From assembly GCA_039105265.1 (NCBI GenBank), contig JAPFFF010000017.1:2356001-2420000 (forward strand): 64,000 nucleotides of DNA, read 5' to 3'. How positions within the stretch are numbered: position 1 is the first letter of the stretch; every line of letters begins with the position of its first letter. Below are positions 9,098 to 20,400 of the stretch, piece by piece. This DNA is from Tritrichomonas musculus. Taxonomy: Eukaryota; Parabasalia; Tritrichomonadida; Tritrichomonadidae. The notes under the pieces are model-generated. The model saw only the letters and a list, made by a program, of their open reading frames with translations, made no database searches and had not been told where the DNA came from. The position numbers were made by a program, and so were the translations under genes.

Positions 9098-12000
9098 ATG
9101 AATCAAGTAAATTCTTTAGATTTTCTCCAGAATAAAAATGAAGCCCTAAATATTAGAATACAAAAAGCAACTGAACTTTATGATAATCAGCAACTATCTC
9201 TTGATACTTTGATAAAGTGGCTATCAAGGAATTTTTCAAATGATCAAAGTTTTCGCTCATCCGCTGCAGCTTGGAAATTATTAAAAAGAATTCTACAAAG
9301 TGGAAATTTCAAAACTGACAAGTTTACAATATATATGAAGCCTACAGATTTATTACCAGCATATAAATCCGATTTTCATAAGGATGCATTTGATGTAATA
9401 CAAATATTAGTTACAGATTATCCCAATGCTTGGAGACCTGATTATTTCAATCTTATGGAATTTATATCTGAAATGCTCAAAAACGAAATACGCAAAGAAG
9501 AAATTTCATTAGTAATGCGAATACTTTTAAGCAAACCAGAAGTTGTTGCTTCAAATAAAGAATTTTTTGACAAATCAAAAAAACTTTTACTGACACCAAT
9601 TTTACAAAACATCAATCAACTTGATAAAGATTTATCATTTAAGCTTCTTGCATCGTTTATATGTGTTCCATATTTTGTTCAAAAAGCAGCTGATGACAAA
9701 GGAAAAACCACTCGAGAAATAGTTGATGCATTAAATGCTTTTCCACAATCATCATCACTTTTTGCTCCTTATCTAATTCAAAGCTTTGTCAGGCAAATGA
9801 ACCTTCTTAATATTCCATTAAGTTTAAGCTTTCCACTTGAACTCATTGAAAACAGCAAGAATCTAGACATTGCAGCGCCATTAATCAAAAAGTGCCGTGA
9901 ACTAAAAATGTACACTGTAAAAAAAGAGAATAAAGATTTAGATCGTCTTCAAAATCTTGCAAATCGCTGTGTTAAAGAGAGACGAAGTGATGTTCTTGTT
10001 GAGCTTACATTAATAGATTTCAATACAGTCCAACCAATTTTGAAATTGATTTTATCTTCAAAAGAAATAACTACACCCGAATTATGTGTTTCTATTTTGA
10101 AACAAATTTTTGAATTAAAGAATCCAATGATTCTTTTTGAAATTGGTGATCTTCCTAGCCATATCTTATCGATACCTGATTTCATCAATGAATATTGCAA
10201 AGGTGTATCGTATCTCATTCCCAGACAGCTATTAATTATTCTTGATCATCTAGTTGGTTATACAAACAGAATTGAAGAGTCCTGTCTTCTTTATTGGACA
10301 ATAAAATCAGGTCCTCTTACTGATGAACTCAGTGAAAACATCGACAAGCTTCTCAATGATTGTTTCTCGAATCCATGGAGATTTGTAGCAGCCGTTATTG
10401 CGGCCAAAAAGCTTCAGAAAAAGTTACCACCGCCATTAGATATCGTAAAAGACCCAACGACTCATCCAATCATTCTTGATTGCTTTTTGTACGAGAATTA
10501 TGGAATGATTGAATTTCAAGATGATCAACCCTTTCAAAAAGTTCTCAACACATTTGATCAAGTACCTTTGATTCCTTCTCCATACATGAGTGTTGAGGAA
10601 TCGTTGATCTACAGGAATGGATTCGTCATCAAGAACCTTCCAAATGTAGCTGATTCAATTTCCTCTCAAAAATTGATTGAAATTCTATCGTTTGTCATTT
10701 CAAATGCCATTTTCGCTTCCTCCTTAGAATCGCCGATGACGATAGCTGACTATTGCCTCAGCTTGCTTCATAACTCTTCCTTCTACGAGAGCGAATCGAT
10801 ACGAAACGCGTTCGCTGTTGCTGCGCTTCCACTTTTGCCGAGTCATCATTTGAGCGCCATTCAGCCGCAGTCAATTCAAATTGAGACACTCTATCGTTGT
10901 GCAATTGTCTGCTCCCTTCCGCTTGAATTCTTGTATCAAAAAGTTTCAACCGCTGCTTTTGTTGGCATTTTTACATCATTCGAAGGAAGAGACACAATGG
11001 AAGTCGATCAAAATTCAAAGAAAAAGTTCAATTTAAGTCAAGTCTTCGCTGACTTTAACGAATCTGACACTTTTGTTAAATGTATCGTCAACATCTCTGA
11101 AAACGTGTCAAAAACATTCGTTAGACACAATTTTGAGAGAATTTTCGCCGGTTGTACGAACGATAGCGCAATTGAAATGATTCCAATTTTGCTTGAAAAA
11201 CTCCTTCTTCCTGAGGATGGTCAATTTGATGGTCAAAGTGTCACTTTTCCATCATTAACAATTAACCGTCCGTCGCAGCTCATTTCACTCTGCAATTTCT
11301 GTTCTGAGCACAAACTTCGTCTTCCATTTGAAGAGACGCTCTTCCCAGACGATCTCAGCTCTTTCTGTGCGCAACTTCGGGCAGGTCAAAAATCGACCAT
11401 AACGATACTTCTCGAGCAAACAGAGTTGAGGCCTGAAGTTTCATTACAAATTGTTTCCTCCTTGATCTCGATGAATGAAGATGGAGGTGTCACTTTTTCA
11501 TCTGACTTTTTGAAGCGTCTTATAAACTCGCTTGTTCAAAATTCTGAAGATTCAATTGATAAACGGTCTATCACCACTTTTTGTGGGAAATTGACAAATG
11601 AACTTATTCAATACTTTCTCGACAACTGTCCACTTTTCTATTATCCGGCGGTTTTCACTTCACTTAACATGAAGAAAGAGGACTTCCAGTACATCGAGAA
11701 ATACGTGTTGCGCTTCTTGCGAGGAGACGACAGGAAGATAAAGCGACAGCTGGATCTGAATGACATTAAATTAATGTGCTCGATTCGGCTGAGTCGTAAC
11801 TACACTGTCAAAGTTGTTAACAATCTTTTCTATGTAATCACGAGTGAAGCAAACATGATCAACATTGGAATTGACAACAAGTCAAAAATCCACTTTTTGA
11901 GAGATGTTTGTTTGCTCATTCAAAGTGTCACCCAAATGATAAATAATTGTAACCGCGTGATGAGCAAGGAAGTGACAAGTACAATCGAAATTGTCAGGAA

Positions 12001-12346
12001 AATGTCGTCTTTGTTCCATCGTGCAATCAATAATGAAAGTCCTTCTTATAAGCAATTGAAAACTGTCTCGAAAATGTTCGCAGCAGTGGCAAAAGTTGCT
12101 TATAATGAGGAACTTCATTACTTGATCGCTAGCTTCGTGTCCCATTTGACACTCTACCAGCCAGATGGAGCTGATGGGGAACAGAAGATGAGGTCCCTTC
12201 AAACCGCAATTTTCCCTCTTTTCACTAAGTGCTCCAGAGAACAGATGAATGAAATTTCGGCTTCTTTGCATGAATCTCATAGAGAAATATTCAGACAAAT
12301 TACAGAACGTTGGACTAAAGAGGCTCAATATAAAGGAAAAGTGTAA
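9098..12346 (+). CDS. URB2/NPA2-like nucleolar ribosome-biogenesis protein
   Basis: The 1082-residue product is almost entirely helical, with no catalytic motif. Its last 150 residues follow the order of the URB2/NPA2 C-terminal domain. A helix contains IVRKMSSLFHRAI, a repeat-like helix contains AKVAYNEELHYLIASFVSHL, and the family's closing block is seen as LQTAIFPLFTKCSREQMNEI followed by LHESHREIFRQITERW and a Lys/Gly end. In yeast and humans URB2 works in early 60S pre-ribosome assembly in the nucleolus. The N-terminal 900 residues are too diverged to judge by eye, so another helical-repeat protein is possible. The second half of the gene (about 10.7-12.3 kb) is clearly less AT-rich than the first. 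The stop is followed by A, giving TAAA. Confidence 0.5.
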   Translation: MNQVNSLDFLQNKNEALNIRIQKATELYDNQQLSLDTLIKWLSRNFSNDQSFRSSAAAWKLLKRILQSGNFKTDKFTIYMKPTDLLPAYKSDFHKDAFDVIQILVTDYPNAWRPDYFNLMEFISEMLKNEIRKEEISLVMRILLSKPEVVASNKEFFDKSKKLLLTPILQNINQLDKDLSFKLLASFICVPYFVQKAADDKGKTTREIVDALNAFPQSSSLFAPYLIQSFVRQMNLLNIPLSLSFPLELIENSKNLDIAAPLIKKCRELKMYTVKKENKDLDRLQNLANRCVKERRSDVLVELTLIDFNTVQPILKLILSSKEITTPELCVSILKQIFELKNPMILFEIGDLPSHILSIPDFINEYCKGVSYLIPRQLLIILDHLVGYTNRIEESCLLYWTIKSGPLTDELSENIDKLLNDCFSNPWRFVAAVIAAKKLQKKLPPPLDIVKDPTTHPIILDCFLYENYGMIEFQDDQPFQKVLNTFDQVPLIPSPYMSVEESLIYRNGFVIKNLPNVADSISSQKLIEILSFVISNAIFASSLESPMTIADYCLSLLHNSSFYESESIRNAFAVAALPLLPSHHLSAIQPQSIQIETLYRCAIVCSLPLEFLYQKVSTAAFVGIFTSFEGRDTMEVDQNSKKKFNLSQVFADFNESDTFVKCIVNISENVSKTFVRHNFERIFAGCTNDSAIEMIPILLEKLLLPEDGQFDGQSVTFPSLTINRPSQLISLCNFCSEHKLRLPFEETLFPDDLSSFCAQLRAGQKSTITILLEQTELRPEVSLQIVSSLISMNEDGGVTFSSDFLKRLINSLVQNSEDSIDKRSITTFCGKLTNELIQYFLDNCPLFYYPAVFTSLNMKKEDFQYIEKYVLRFLRGDDRKIKRQLDLNDIKLMCSIRLSRNYTVKVVNNLFYVITSEANMINIGIDNKSKIHFLRDVCLLIQSVTQMINNCNRVMSKEVTSTIEIVRKMSSLFHRAINNESPSYKQLKTVSKMFAAVAKVAYNEELHYLIASFVSHLTLYQPDGADGEQKMRSLQTAIFPLFTKCSREQMNEISASLHESHREIFRQITERWTKEAQYKGKV

Positions 12347-12719
12347 ATATATATAATGATCTAATTGTCAATATTTTTTTATTTAAAAATTATATATTAT
12401 TTGATAAAATTGATACTGTTTATTATTATTATTTACTATTTGATATGAAAACATATTCCAGTATGTATTATTTCAGAAATAAAAATAAAAAAAGATATGG
12501 CAGAAACTAGCCAAGTAAATAAATCTTTTATGTATATATAGTATATTTCAGGTGATCACTGGTAATGTTATTAGAATTAGTTGTTTTTGTATTGCTTGTG
12601 ATGGAGTTTTTTTTTTTTTTTTTTGAAGTTATCGTTTCTATTGAAATTTGAAAAATCAATAAAATTTTTTATCGTAGTGGTTAAATAAATGGAAATTAAA
12701 TTCGCCTTTTGTTTTTATA
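12347..12719. other. AT-rich intergenic spacer
   Basis: This holds the 3' end of the URB2-like gene and the upstream region of the BAR-like gene, with a run of about 18 T near 12608-12624. Nothing else is recognised. Confidence 0.4.
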
Positions 12720-13367
12720 ATGTTTACTTCAAACTTAGAACAAGAATCTAGTAAAGTTGATTGTTATTCACACATTTACAATACTATCAATTCAACAGGT
12801 GTCGCACGTCTTAAATTATCTCAGCAATTAACTAACTTTTCGCAATCTCTCCAAGCGCTTTTATCATCAGAAACAATACATTATGGATCAACAATTCATG
12901 ATATTATTATTTTGATTACTTCAATTGTTGTCGTAAACACACGTATCGCAAACTTAGAAATTCGCTGTTCCGAAGATCTCAGAGATGTCGTAGAAAGATT
13001 TACTGTAATCAAACAATTAGCAAATGAACAATTTGAGGCTATGCGTTCTGTTGATGAAAATACAAAAAAATTAATTGAAGCTGAAACTAAAAATATTAAT
13101 GCTAGCAAACTGCCAAATTATGAAAATGTTCGCATGAAATGCATGATTTCTGTTGACATGGCTAGAATGCAAAGAAAATACTTTTTAGAAAAAGCAAAAA
13201 ATTTAACAATCGAATTGATTGGTGCTCAGAAAAGATACAACGATTTTAAAATAAAAAGACAAGTTCATGCTTGGGCTTCTTATGCTCAAAATATGAAAAA
13301 AGAATATGTCAAGCTAGCACAATTATTTGAACAACTTTCAAGCACCTTTGCTCAACTACATGAGTAA
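12720..13367 (+). CDS. BAR-domain-like helical protein (FAM92/CIBAR-type?)
   Basis: The product is 215 residues and nearly all helical, with the length and spacing of one BAR monomer. The helices run at about 20-75, 80-130 and 145-212. The middle helices carry scattered Lys/Arg, and the last contains QVHAWASYAQNMKKEYVKLA. FAM92/CIBAR proteins have similar length and a similar run of three long helices, and act in membrane curvature near basal bodies. The match is by secondary-structure pattern, not by signature residues, so a different coiled-coil bundle is possible. There is no signal peptide or membrane span. It lies between an AT-rich spacer and a convergent gene on the minus strand. Confidence 0.35.
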   Translation: MFTSNLEQESSKVDCYSHIYNTINSTGVARLKLSQQLTNFSQSLQALLSSETIHYGSTIHDIIILITSIVVVNTRIANLEIRCSEDLRDVVERFTVIKQLANEQFEAMRSVDENTKKLIEAETKNINASKLPNYENVRMKCMISVDMARMQRKYFLEKAKNLTIELIGAQKRYNDFKIKRQVHAWASYAQNMKKEYVKLAQLFEQLSSTFAQLHE

Positions 13368-13504
13368 TTTAATATGTTTATATGTTATACTTTAAATTTG
13401 TTTTAATCCTATCAATAAATATTATTGTATTAAAAAATGTTGAATTTAACTTAAATACTATTTAATAACAAAATATAGCATGATAAACACAAAAGCAAAT
13501 AAAA

Positions 13505-14809
13505 TCATGTCCAAACACTAATCCTATCATTATGAGATAAATAAATTTTCGAATCATCAGCAAATATTGTTCCAATAAACTCGTTTTCATCATAATCAGC
13601 AACATCTGGTTCGCAAATAATTTCGTTTTCATAAGGATTGCAAAGTCTTCTTCTTTCAACTTGTTGTTTTTTGGTAATAATAAATAATTGATTTTCGCCG
13701 CAATAAAAGTATCGTAATCCGCCAGATATAGTTAACTTTTTCAATATATTAATTTTTTCTCTGTTCCGTTCAAGAATTAAAATATCATCTGGAGAAAACG
13801 AAATAATAATGAAAACAGTAGATAATTTAATTTGAAGTGGCATATTTGAGAATTGATAAGAATTAATTAATGTATATGAAGATGATGAAATTGAATAAAA
13901 AAATTTCCGTGATGTTGAACAATAAATTGCTTCATTTTCTGTATCTGCCACTATATGGTTAACATTTCCGGTAAGTTTCTTAAGCGAACCAATCAAATTT
14001 ATGCTTCCATATTTTTCATAAAATTGGTAAAAATTAACCATTCCTTGATGTCCTGTAACAATATCGTAATTTTCACGTTTAAAACTATCTGTGATAGCAC
14101 TAAAAGACTCAACTTTGAGTTCGCATATTTGCTTTGGTCGTGCAAATGCAGGTGTGGCGAAAAAAAGCTTTCTTGCTGATGATACTGTAAAAATTCCGTT
14201 GGCATCTTGGCGATTGATGATGACTGGAGAAAAAAGTGCTTCATTGCTTGATGGTTGGTTTTCTGAAATGACACCATAGCCTTTTGAACGGTCAATAACA
14301 ATTAAATATCCAAGCGCTGTTGTATATGCCAATAGATTCATTTTGGCGTTAATTCCAGTAATCCTTCCATATATATTCGGAGGCAAAAGTTTTACAAGAA
14401 TTGGCTTTGAAGTTAAAGTTTTGCTAATCGAATCAATTCTTTGATTCATATCTGATGTTTTTTGAAGCAAAGTTGATGTAAGACTGGATAATCTTAATTC
14501 AAGAGCTTCTGCCCGGTTATGAAATTGAGTAAGAAGGTGATTTTGGTCACGTCTGGCATCTTTTATTTTATTACTGTAAGCTACAATTTCAAAGCATTGC
14601 TGTTCTAGCATCTCTTTCATAAGTTTAATTTCAGCTGAATGATCTATTTGAACTTCTTCTTTATGCTTTGTTATGTTTTGTAAATTCTGGTTCGATTTTG
14701 AGTCGCTTTGATTTTCATTTTGTTCTGATGTATTAAGTGTCAGTAATGAGTCAACAGTTCTCTTGATATTTAATGACAAAAGCGGAGGTTTGGAGTGCGA
14801 AACATTCAT
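13505..14809 (-). CDS. Coiled-coil plus beta-propeller-like protein, function unknown
   Basis: The 434-residue protein has two parts. Residues about 50-135 form a coiled coil (KLMKEMLEQQCFEIVAYSNK, then a run with RRDQNHLLTQFHNRAEALEL). Residues about 140-434 are beta-rich with repeated hydrophobic strand pairs and turns such as NLLAYTTALGYLIVIDRS, NEAIYCSTSRKFFYSIS and DDSKIYLSHNDRISVWT, consistent with a seven-bladed WD40-like propeller that lacks most canonical WD pairs; only the final blade ends like a WD repeat (ISVWT). A coiled coil followed by a propeller is common in scaffold and trafficking proteins. I cannot name the family. It converges on the BAR-like gene. Confidence 0.55.
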   Translation of the reverse strand: MNVSHSKPPLLSLNIKRTVDSLLTLNTSEQNENQSDSKSNQNLQNITKHKEEVQIDHSAEIKLMKEMLEQQCFEIVAYSNKIKDARRDQNHLLTQFHNRAEALELRLSSLTSTLLQKTSDMNQRIDSISKTLTSKPILVKLLPPNIYGRITGINAKMNLLAYTTALGYLIVIDRSKGYGVISENQPSSNEALFSPVIINRQDANGIFTVSSARKLFFATPAFARPKQICELKVESFSAITDSFKRENYDIVTGHQGMVNFYQFYEKYGSINLIGSLKKLTGNVNHIVADTENEAIYCSTSRKFFYSISSSSYTLINSYQFSNMPLQIKLSTVFIIISFSPDDILILERNREKINILKKLTISGGLRYFYCGENQLFIITKKQQVERRRLCNPYENEIICEPDVADYDENEFIGTIFADDSKIYLSHNDRISVWT

Positions 14810-15192
14810 AAAGTAATGTAAGTTTAGAAGAAAAGGTTTTTTTTAGGGAAATCTAGCCAAAAAATACAAATTTTAAATTAATTTTTTAGATTTTTTGTAA
14901 TAAACTAATATTAATATTTATATTTATATTATTTAGCGTTAAGATAAATTTTATTTGGCAATAAAATTGGTTTTAAAAATAAATGGATTCAAAATAATGA
15001 ATTATTAAAATATATTTATATTAAAATATGAATATATTTAAATTAAAACAAAGATTAATTTGGTAATATAATTACCTATAATAATTATTAACAAAATATT
15101 TAAAGTTAGAATTGTGCTTTTTAGCAAGATTTTTATTTAAGAAAATTTACTATATCTTTTAATTTTCAAAGCATATAAGACCTTATATAATA
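14810..15192. other. AT-rich divergent spacer
   Basis: This stretch contains the upstream regions of two divergent genes. The sequence is almost entirely A and T, and no frame, repeat or RNA is recognised. Confidence 0.4.
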
Positions 15193-15846
15193 ATGCATGA
15201 AAATCCTGTAGAAATCATATGTGAAAAAATTATTCCATATATCGAAGATCCACCAAGGAAACTTTTCGACCAAGAAAAATTAAAAAAAGATTTATTTAAT
15301 TCAGAACAATTAACAATTGAAGAAGAAATTTTATTTAACGAAATATCTGTATTAGTTGAAATTCCAAAAGAAATTTATGCGATTGATAATAAAAAGCAAT
15401 ATATAGAGAAAAATATTGCGCCAAAACTTATCCAAGCACAAAAGAATAAAAGCAAAAACCAAAGTGAATCAATCAAAAAAGACATGAAAACCGATGAAAA
15501 ACCAAATGGCGTTGGTTGGGAAAACATTGACAAGGAACTACTCCAAATTAAAGGTTTGCATCCTGAAGGAATTGATACCTCTGATGCTGATTTTAAAAAA
15601 ATTGCAGATGATTATAAAAATTTTTTTCAGGAAAGGTGTGAAAATATTGTAGAAAAGAATAAAAAAAATATTATTAATGATATTGAATTGCGAGAATTTA
15701 TGATTCGTCATAATCGATTTGTCCCACTTTTTAATCTTCCTCATATATCAGCTGATCTATTAGAACAAATGGCTGCTCGTTTTTCTCGAATGAAAAAAGA
15801 CCCAGATGAAATTGAAAAAGAGTATGATAAAATTGAGCTTAAATAA
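15193..15846 (+). CDS. Charged helical protein, function unknown
   Basis: The 217-residue product starts MHENPVEIICEKIIPYIEDP. It is rich in Lys, Glu, Ile and Asn and predicted helical, with a Lys/Ser-rich hinge at about 95-110 and a second helical part from about 135 that ends DEIEKEYDKIELK. There is no signal peptide, membrane span or catalytic motif. I do not recognise a family. Codon use and AT content match the neighbours. It lies tandem to the propeller gene at 16091, with 244 bases between them. Confidence 0.5.
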   Translation: MHENPVEIICEKIIPYIEDPPRKLFDQEKLKKDLFNSEQLTIEEEILFNEISVLVEIPKEIYAIDNKKQYIEKNIAPKLIQAQKNKSKNQSESIKKDMKTDEKPNGVGWENIDKELLQIKGLHPEGIDTSDADFKKIADDYKNFFQERCENIVEKNKKNIINDIELREFMIRHNRFVPLFNLPHISADLLEQMAARFSRMKKDPDEIEKEYDKIELK

Positions 15847-16090
15847 TAATTATTTGTATATTAAAATTAGTATATATCATTATATTTCTACTTTCATCAT
15901 GAAAGTTTCATCTACTATTTATATATAGAACTATAATAACTAAATATTTTCTAAACTAATTTAAGGACTTAATATGCATTTAATTATTTATTTGGAGCAA
16001 ACACTAGTTTATAATATTTTTATATTTTTGTCTTTTAGACAAAATCATAATTAAATCAGATGTACGATTATTTTATATTCAATTTAATAA

Positions 16091-17170
16091 ATGGGAATTT
16101 GGTTCTCATCTGCCCAATCCAACAATGAGGGCGATGGCCTTATTAAAGTTCCACAGAATATAGCTGGTATTACTTGCAGTATTTCAGAACCTGATGAGCT
16201 CATGTTTTATACCTCAGATTCTTTTTTCGAAGTTAGAACGTCAAAAGATTCTTTAGCAACTAGAATTTTAAGTATGGCACCTAGCTGTCTATGCTCAACA
16301 GCAACAGATACATTTATAATTGGTTTTAAGACCGGTTTTATCTCTGAATTTGATTCTGATCTTAATTTAATTACTACATTTACTTTTCCTGGTAGCAGCC
16401 GAGCTCATAATGGTGAAGTAATACAAGTCATGAGCTCGTCGATTTGTCATATGATGTCGATTGGTAACGATCGATCAATGAACTTTTGGAATATGAAAGG
16501 ATTGCATATATCAACAATGACTACTACAGGGCAGTTCACTTCATTTTGTTCGTCATCTTTATATATTTGGGTTGCAGATACTAATCAAAGAATGTACGTT
16601 ATTGATTTAGCAAGTAACTCAAGTAAAGAATCATTTAAAACATTTAATTCATTCAATATACCTGATCTAATTGTTTCAATGGTTCCTTTTGGTGAAGGGA
16701 AAGGTTGCATTGCTTCGTTAAAATCAGGGTCCATCATCATTATATCAACAACAGGTATTCTGTCGCATTTAGGTTTTCTCAACCAGCCCCCAGTTGTTTC
16801 TATTTGTCCTTTAAGAATTGATTATCGAACTGGCCTTATTTCTTACGTAGCAGTTGATGTCGAAGGAAATTTAAATCTAAGGGTTCTTGAATATATTGTT
16901 AAAGACCTTGGGAAAAGTTCTCCTTTTTTTACAACAAACGATACCGATCTCATCACTATCATTGATGGGGAAATAGTAAGATATAATAAAAAAAAATTAG
17001 AAGCCGACTCAATCAAAAAGCTTCCTGAAATTGAGCTTCCACGAGTGAAAATTGTTAATTTTTTAAATGGAGAAGACGAAGAGGAAATAGCTGATGGGGG
17101 TGATGAAGAAGAAAATAATGAAGGAGATTATGACGATGTAGTAATTGAAGAAGAAGATCTTCCGTTTTAA
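16091..17170 (+). CDS. WD40-like propeller protein with possible N-myristoylation site and acidic tail
   Basis: The 359-residue product begins MGIWFSSAQ; Gly2 with Ser6 fits the N-myristoylation consensus, so it may be membrane-anchored. Residues about 15-310 carry repeated strand blocks of WD40 type, most clearly AHNGEVIQVMSSSICHMMSI with NDRSMNFWNMKG, where a His and a W-containing strand end sit as in a WD repeat. Other blades are degenerate. The last 35 residues are strongly acidic (EDEEEIADGGDEEENNEGDY). The protein probably serves as a scaffold; there is no enzymatic motif. The partner and pathway cannot be told from the sequence. The myristoylation idea depends on this ATG being the true start, which the absence of upstream in-frame ATGs supports. 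Confidence 0.55.
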   Translation: MGIWFSSAQSNNEGDGLIKVPQNIAGITCSISEPDELMFYTSDSFFEVRTSKDSLATRILSMAPSCLCSTATDTFIIGFKTGFISEFDSDLNLITTFTFPGSSRAHNGEVIQVMSSSICHMMSIGNDRSMNFWNMKGLHISTMTTTGQFTSFCSSSLYIWVADTNQRMYVIDLASNSSKESFKTFNSFNIPDLIVSMVPFGEGKGCIASLKSGSIIIISTTGILSHLGFLNQPPVVSICPLRIDYRTGLISYVAVDVEGNLNLRVLEYIVKDLGKSSPFFTTNDTDLITIIDGEIVRYNKKKLEADSIKKLPEIELPRVKIVNFLNGEDEEEIADGGDEEENNEGDYDDVVIEEEDLPF

Positions 17171-17496
17171 TCATGATTATTTTTTTGTTTATTATTGTTT
17201 TATCTATATATATTAAACTTTATACTTTTTAAAATATTTTACAATATTCAAAAGTCAAAAACAAGAAAATTACTCTTTACAGAATGTAAAATACTATTTA
17301 AATTAGACAGTTAATCTATTTTTGAGATATTTTTTTATATTCTTACATATGCTATTTAAATAATATAACAGTTGGAGTTAATCAATTTTGTTAAATAATA
17401 TTTAATAAATTTATCAATTATTAAATCTCAATGTTTACTATCAATCAATAAAAAAAATAGTTAATTCAAAAAAAAAATGAATAGATAAAATTATCT
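17171..17496. other. AT-rich convergent spacer
   Basis: This lies between the ends of the propeller gene (+) and the VWA-E2-U-box gene (-). It is very AT-rich and no feature is recognised. Confidence 0.4.
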
Positions 17497-20400
17497 TCAG
17501 AGGTCATCTATTGTTTCAGTGAGTGGCTTTCCTGTTATGATGCAAATAGGATTTTTGCTTGATTTAACAAGTTGTCTCAATTCTTCTCTATCGTAATAAA
17601 CTCCAGATGACGCCAAGATTATATTCTCTGGATTAATTGGTTTCCTAGATGTCGGAAATGGTATATTATCATTAAATTCTTTTTCAAACATATCTGATAC
17701 GTCATCATCAAAAGTAGTATTACTTGAGAAATAGTTTTCAATAGTATCCTTTGCATTTACTTCAGATGATTTCTTTGCAAGTTCTATGTATTCAGTTTGA
17801 TTATTACGGTATTTATCATATATTTCAAGTTGTATAAAGCTCTCTTCGCAAGGTTTCAAAAAGATATCTTTAATTTCATGAAGAATTTCAGCAACTCTCA
17901 TTGTTGGTCTATATCCAAGTCCAGTATTATTTAAGCAAACGTGACCATCTGTTGATACGTTAATGTGGTAAGGAATTGAAATGAATTTGAAAGCTGGAGG
18001 TGAAAATGGATAATTTTCAGGAAAAGTGACTAATAACTGCCACCATTTATTTTCATATGGTGATTCCGCAGATCCTTTCAAAAAGACAGACCATTTATCG
18101 CATCTTCCTTTGATAGTATAAATTTTCATATCTTGATTATCTTGTTGAGTAAGTTGTGAATTTGCTTTAGCAGCAAAGAATAGCTCATGGAGAATCCTTC
18201 TTTGACGATTAGAATAAGATTCAACTTTTTTGTTCATTGAAAGAACATGACGGGGCGTTTCAAAGCGTATCGCATTTTCTAAAATTGCATTATCTATGCT
18301 TTGAACATCAGAGTCAAAATTTGCGTATTTTTGAGCTTCTATCATGAATTGTTCGGTTATCAATTCTGGTTTATCCTTTAATCTAGATGGTCTTGATTTT
18401 GGATTTGATGGAATTAACTCCTTTGAATAAAGCCTTCGTTCTTTAATATTTAAAAAGGCAGTTTTTTCAAAGAAGCTGAAGGCTTTCTTAACACCGCTTG
18501 GTACATAATTTGCATTTTGGCTATTTAGATTTGTAAATTTATCTGATTCAACTTTGAATGAAATTCCTCCAGTTGCATGACAAACAGCGCTTAATAGCTT
18601 TAAACGTTTAACTTCTTTTCCATAAGTATTGAGTATGATACTATCAACGATTATATTGTTTTTGATTAATTTTTTGACGACTTCTTCGACAGTTACCGTT
18701 GAATGTATATCTTCGCCATCTGATATAAAAAGTATTCTTGATTGTGCATTAGCAAATTTTTCATTTCCATCTTTGTCTTTTCTAAATTTTACTATTTCAT
18801 CACAACAAAAGTCAAGAGAATCCCATAATTTGGTTCTTGACTTTGGAGTAACTTCGATTTTATAGGTTTGGTCTGTAATATTTGATTCAAGGAAACGGAG
18901 AGGGCTGTGGATTTTCGAATGTCTATCAAATGATACAAGGCCTTGAATACTCGGAATACGATAATTATAAATACTATTCGCAAAGTTAGATATATATTGG
19001 AAGGCTATCGTCATTCTATGTATCTGGTTTTCATTTTTATTATCAATTTGATATCCATCTATGTCTGCCAGCATTGAGCCAGATCGATCTAAATCGATCA
19101 TTATAATTTGCTGTATGTTGTCCTCATTGATTTGACTATTTTGATTATTTTCATTTATTTCATTTGGTTCTTGAATGTCAGAAATATCTTCATTTACTTC
19201 ATTTGGTTCTTGAATATTAGAGATATCTTCATTTACTTGATTATTTTGATTATCTTCATTTATTTCATTTGGTTCTTGAATGTCAGGAATATATTCATTC
19301 ACTTCTTTTGGTTCTTGAATGTCAGAAATATCTTCATTCACTTCTTTTGGTTCTTGAATGTCAGAAATATCTTCATTTACTTCATTTGGTTCTTGAATAT
19401 TAGAGATATCTTCATTTACTTGATTATTTTGATTATCTTCATTTATTTCTTTTGGTTCTTGAATATTAGAGATATCTTCATTTACTTGATTATTTTGATT
19501 ATCTTCATTCACTTCTTTTGGTTCTTGAATGTCAGAAATATCTTCATTCACTTCTTTTGGTTCTTGAATATTAGAGATATCTTCATTTACTTGATTATTT
19601 TGATTATCTTCATTTATTTCTTTTGGTTCTTGAATATTAGAGATATCTTCATTTACTTGATTATTTTGATTATCTTCATTTATTTCATTTGGTTCTTGAA
19701 TGTCAGGAATATATTCATTCACTTCTTTTGGTTCTTGAATGTCAGAAATATCTTCATTTACTTCATTTGGTTCTTGAATATTAGAGATATCTTCATTTAC
19801 TTGATTATTTTGATTATCTTCATTCACTTCTTTTGGTTCTTGAATGTCAGAAATATCTTCATTTACTTGATTATTTTGATTATCTTCATTTATTTCTTTT
19901 GGTTCTTGAATATTAGAGATATCTTCATTTACTTGATTATTTTGATTATCTTCATTCACTTCTTTTGGTTCTTGAATGTCAGAAATATCTTCATTTACTT
20001 CATTTGGTTCTTGAATATTAGAGATATCTTCATTTACTTGATTATTTTGATTATCTTCATTTATTTCTTTTGGTTCTTGAATATTAGAGATATCTTCATT
20101 TACTTGATTATTTTGATTATCTTCATTTATTTCTTTTGGTTCTTGAATATTAGAGATATCTTCATTTACTTGATTATTTTGATTATCTTCATTCACTTCT
20201 TTTGGTTCTTGAATATTAGAGATATCTTCATTTACTTGATTATTTTGATTATCTTCATTTATTTCATTTGGTTCTTGAATGTCAGGAATATATTCATTCA
20301 CTTCTTTTGGTTCTTGAATGTCAGAAATATCTTCATTCACTTCTTTTGGTTCTTTAATATCAGGAATATCTTCATTCACTTCTTTTGGTTCTTTAATATC

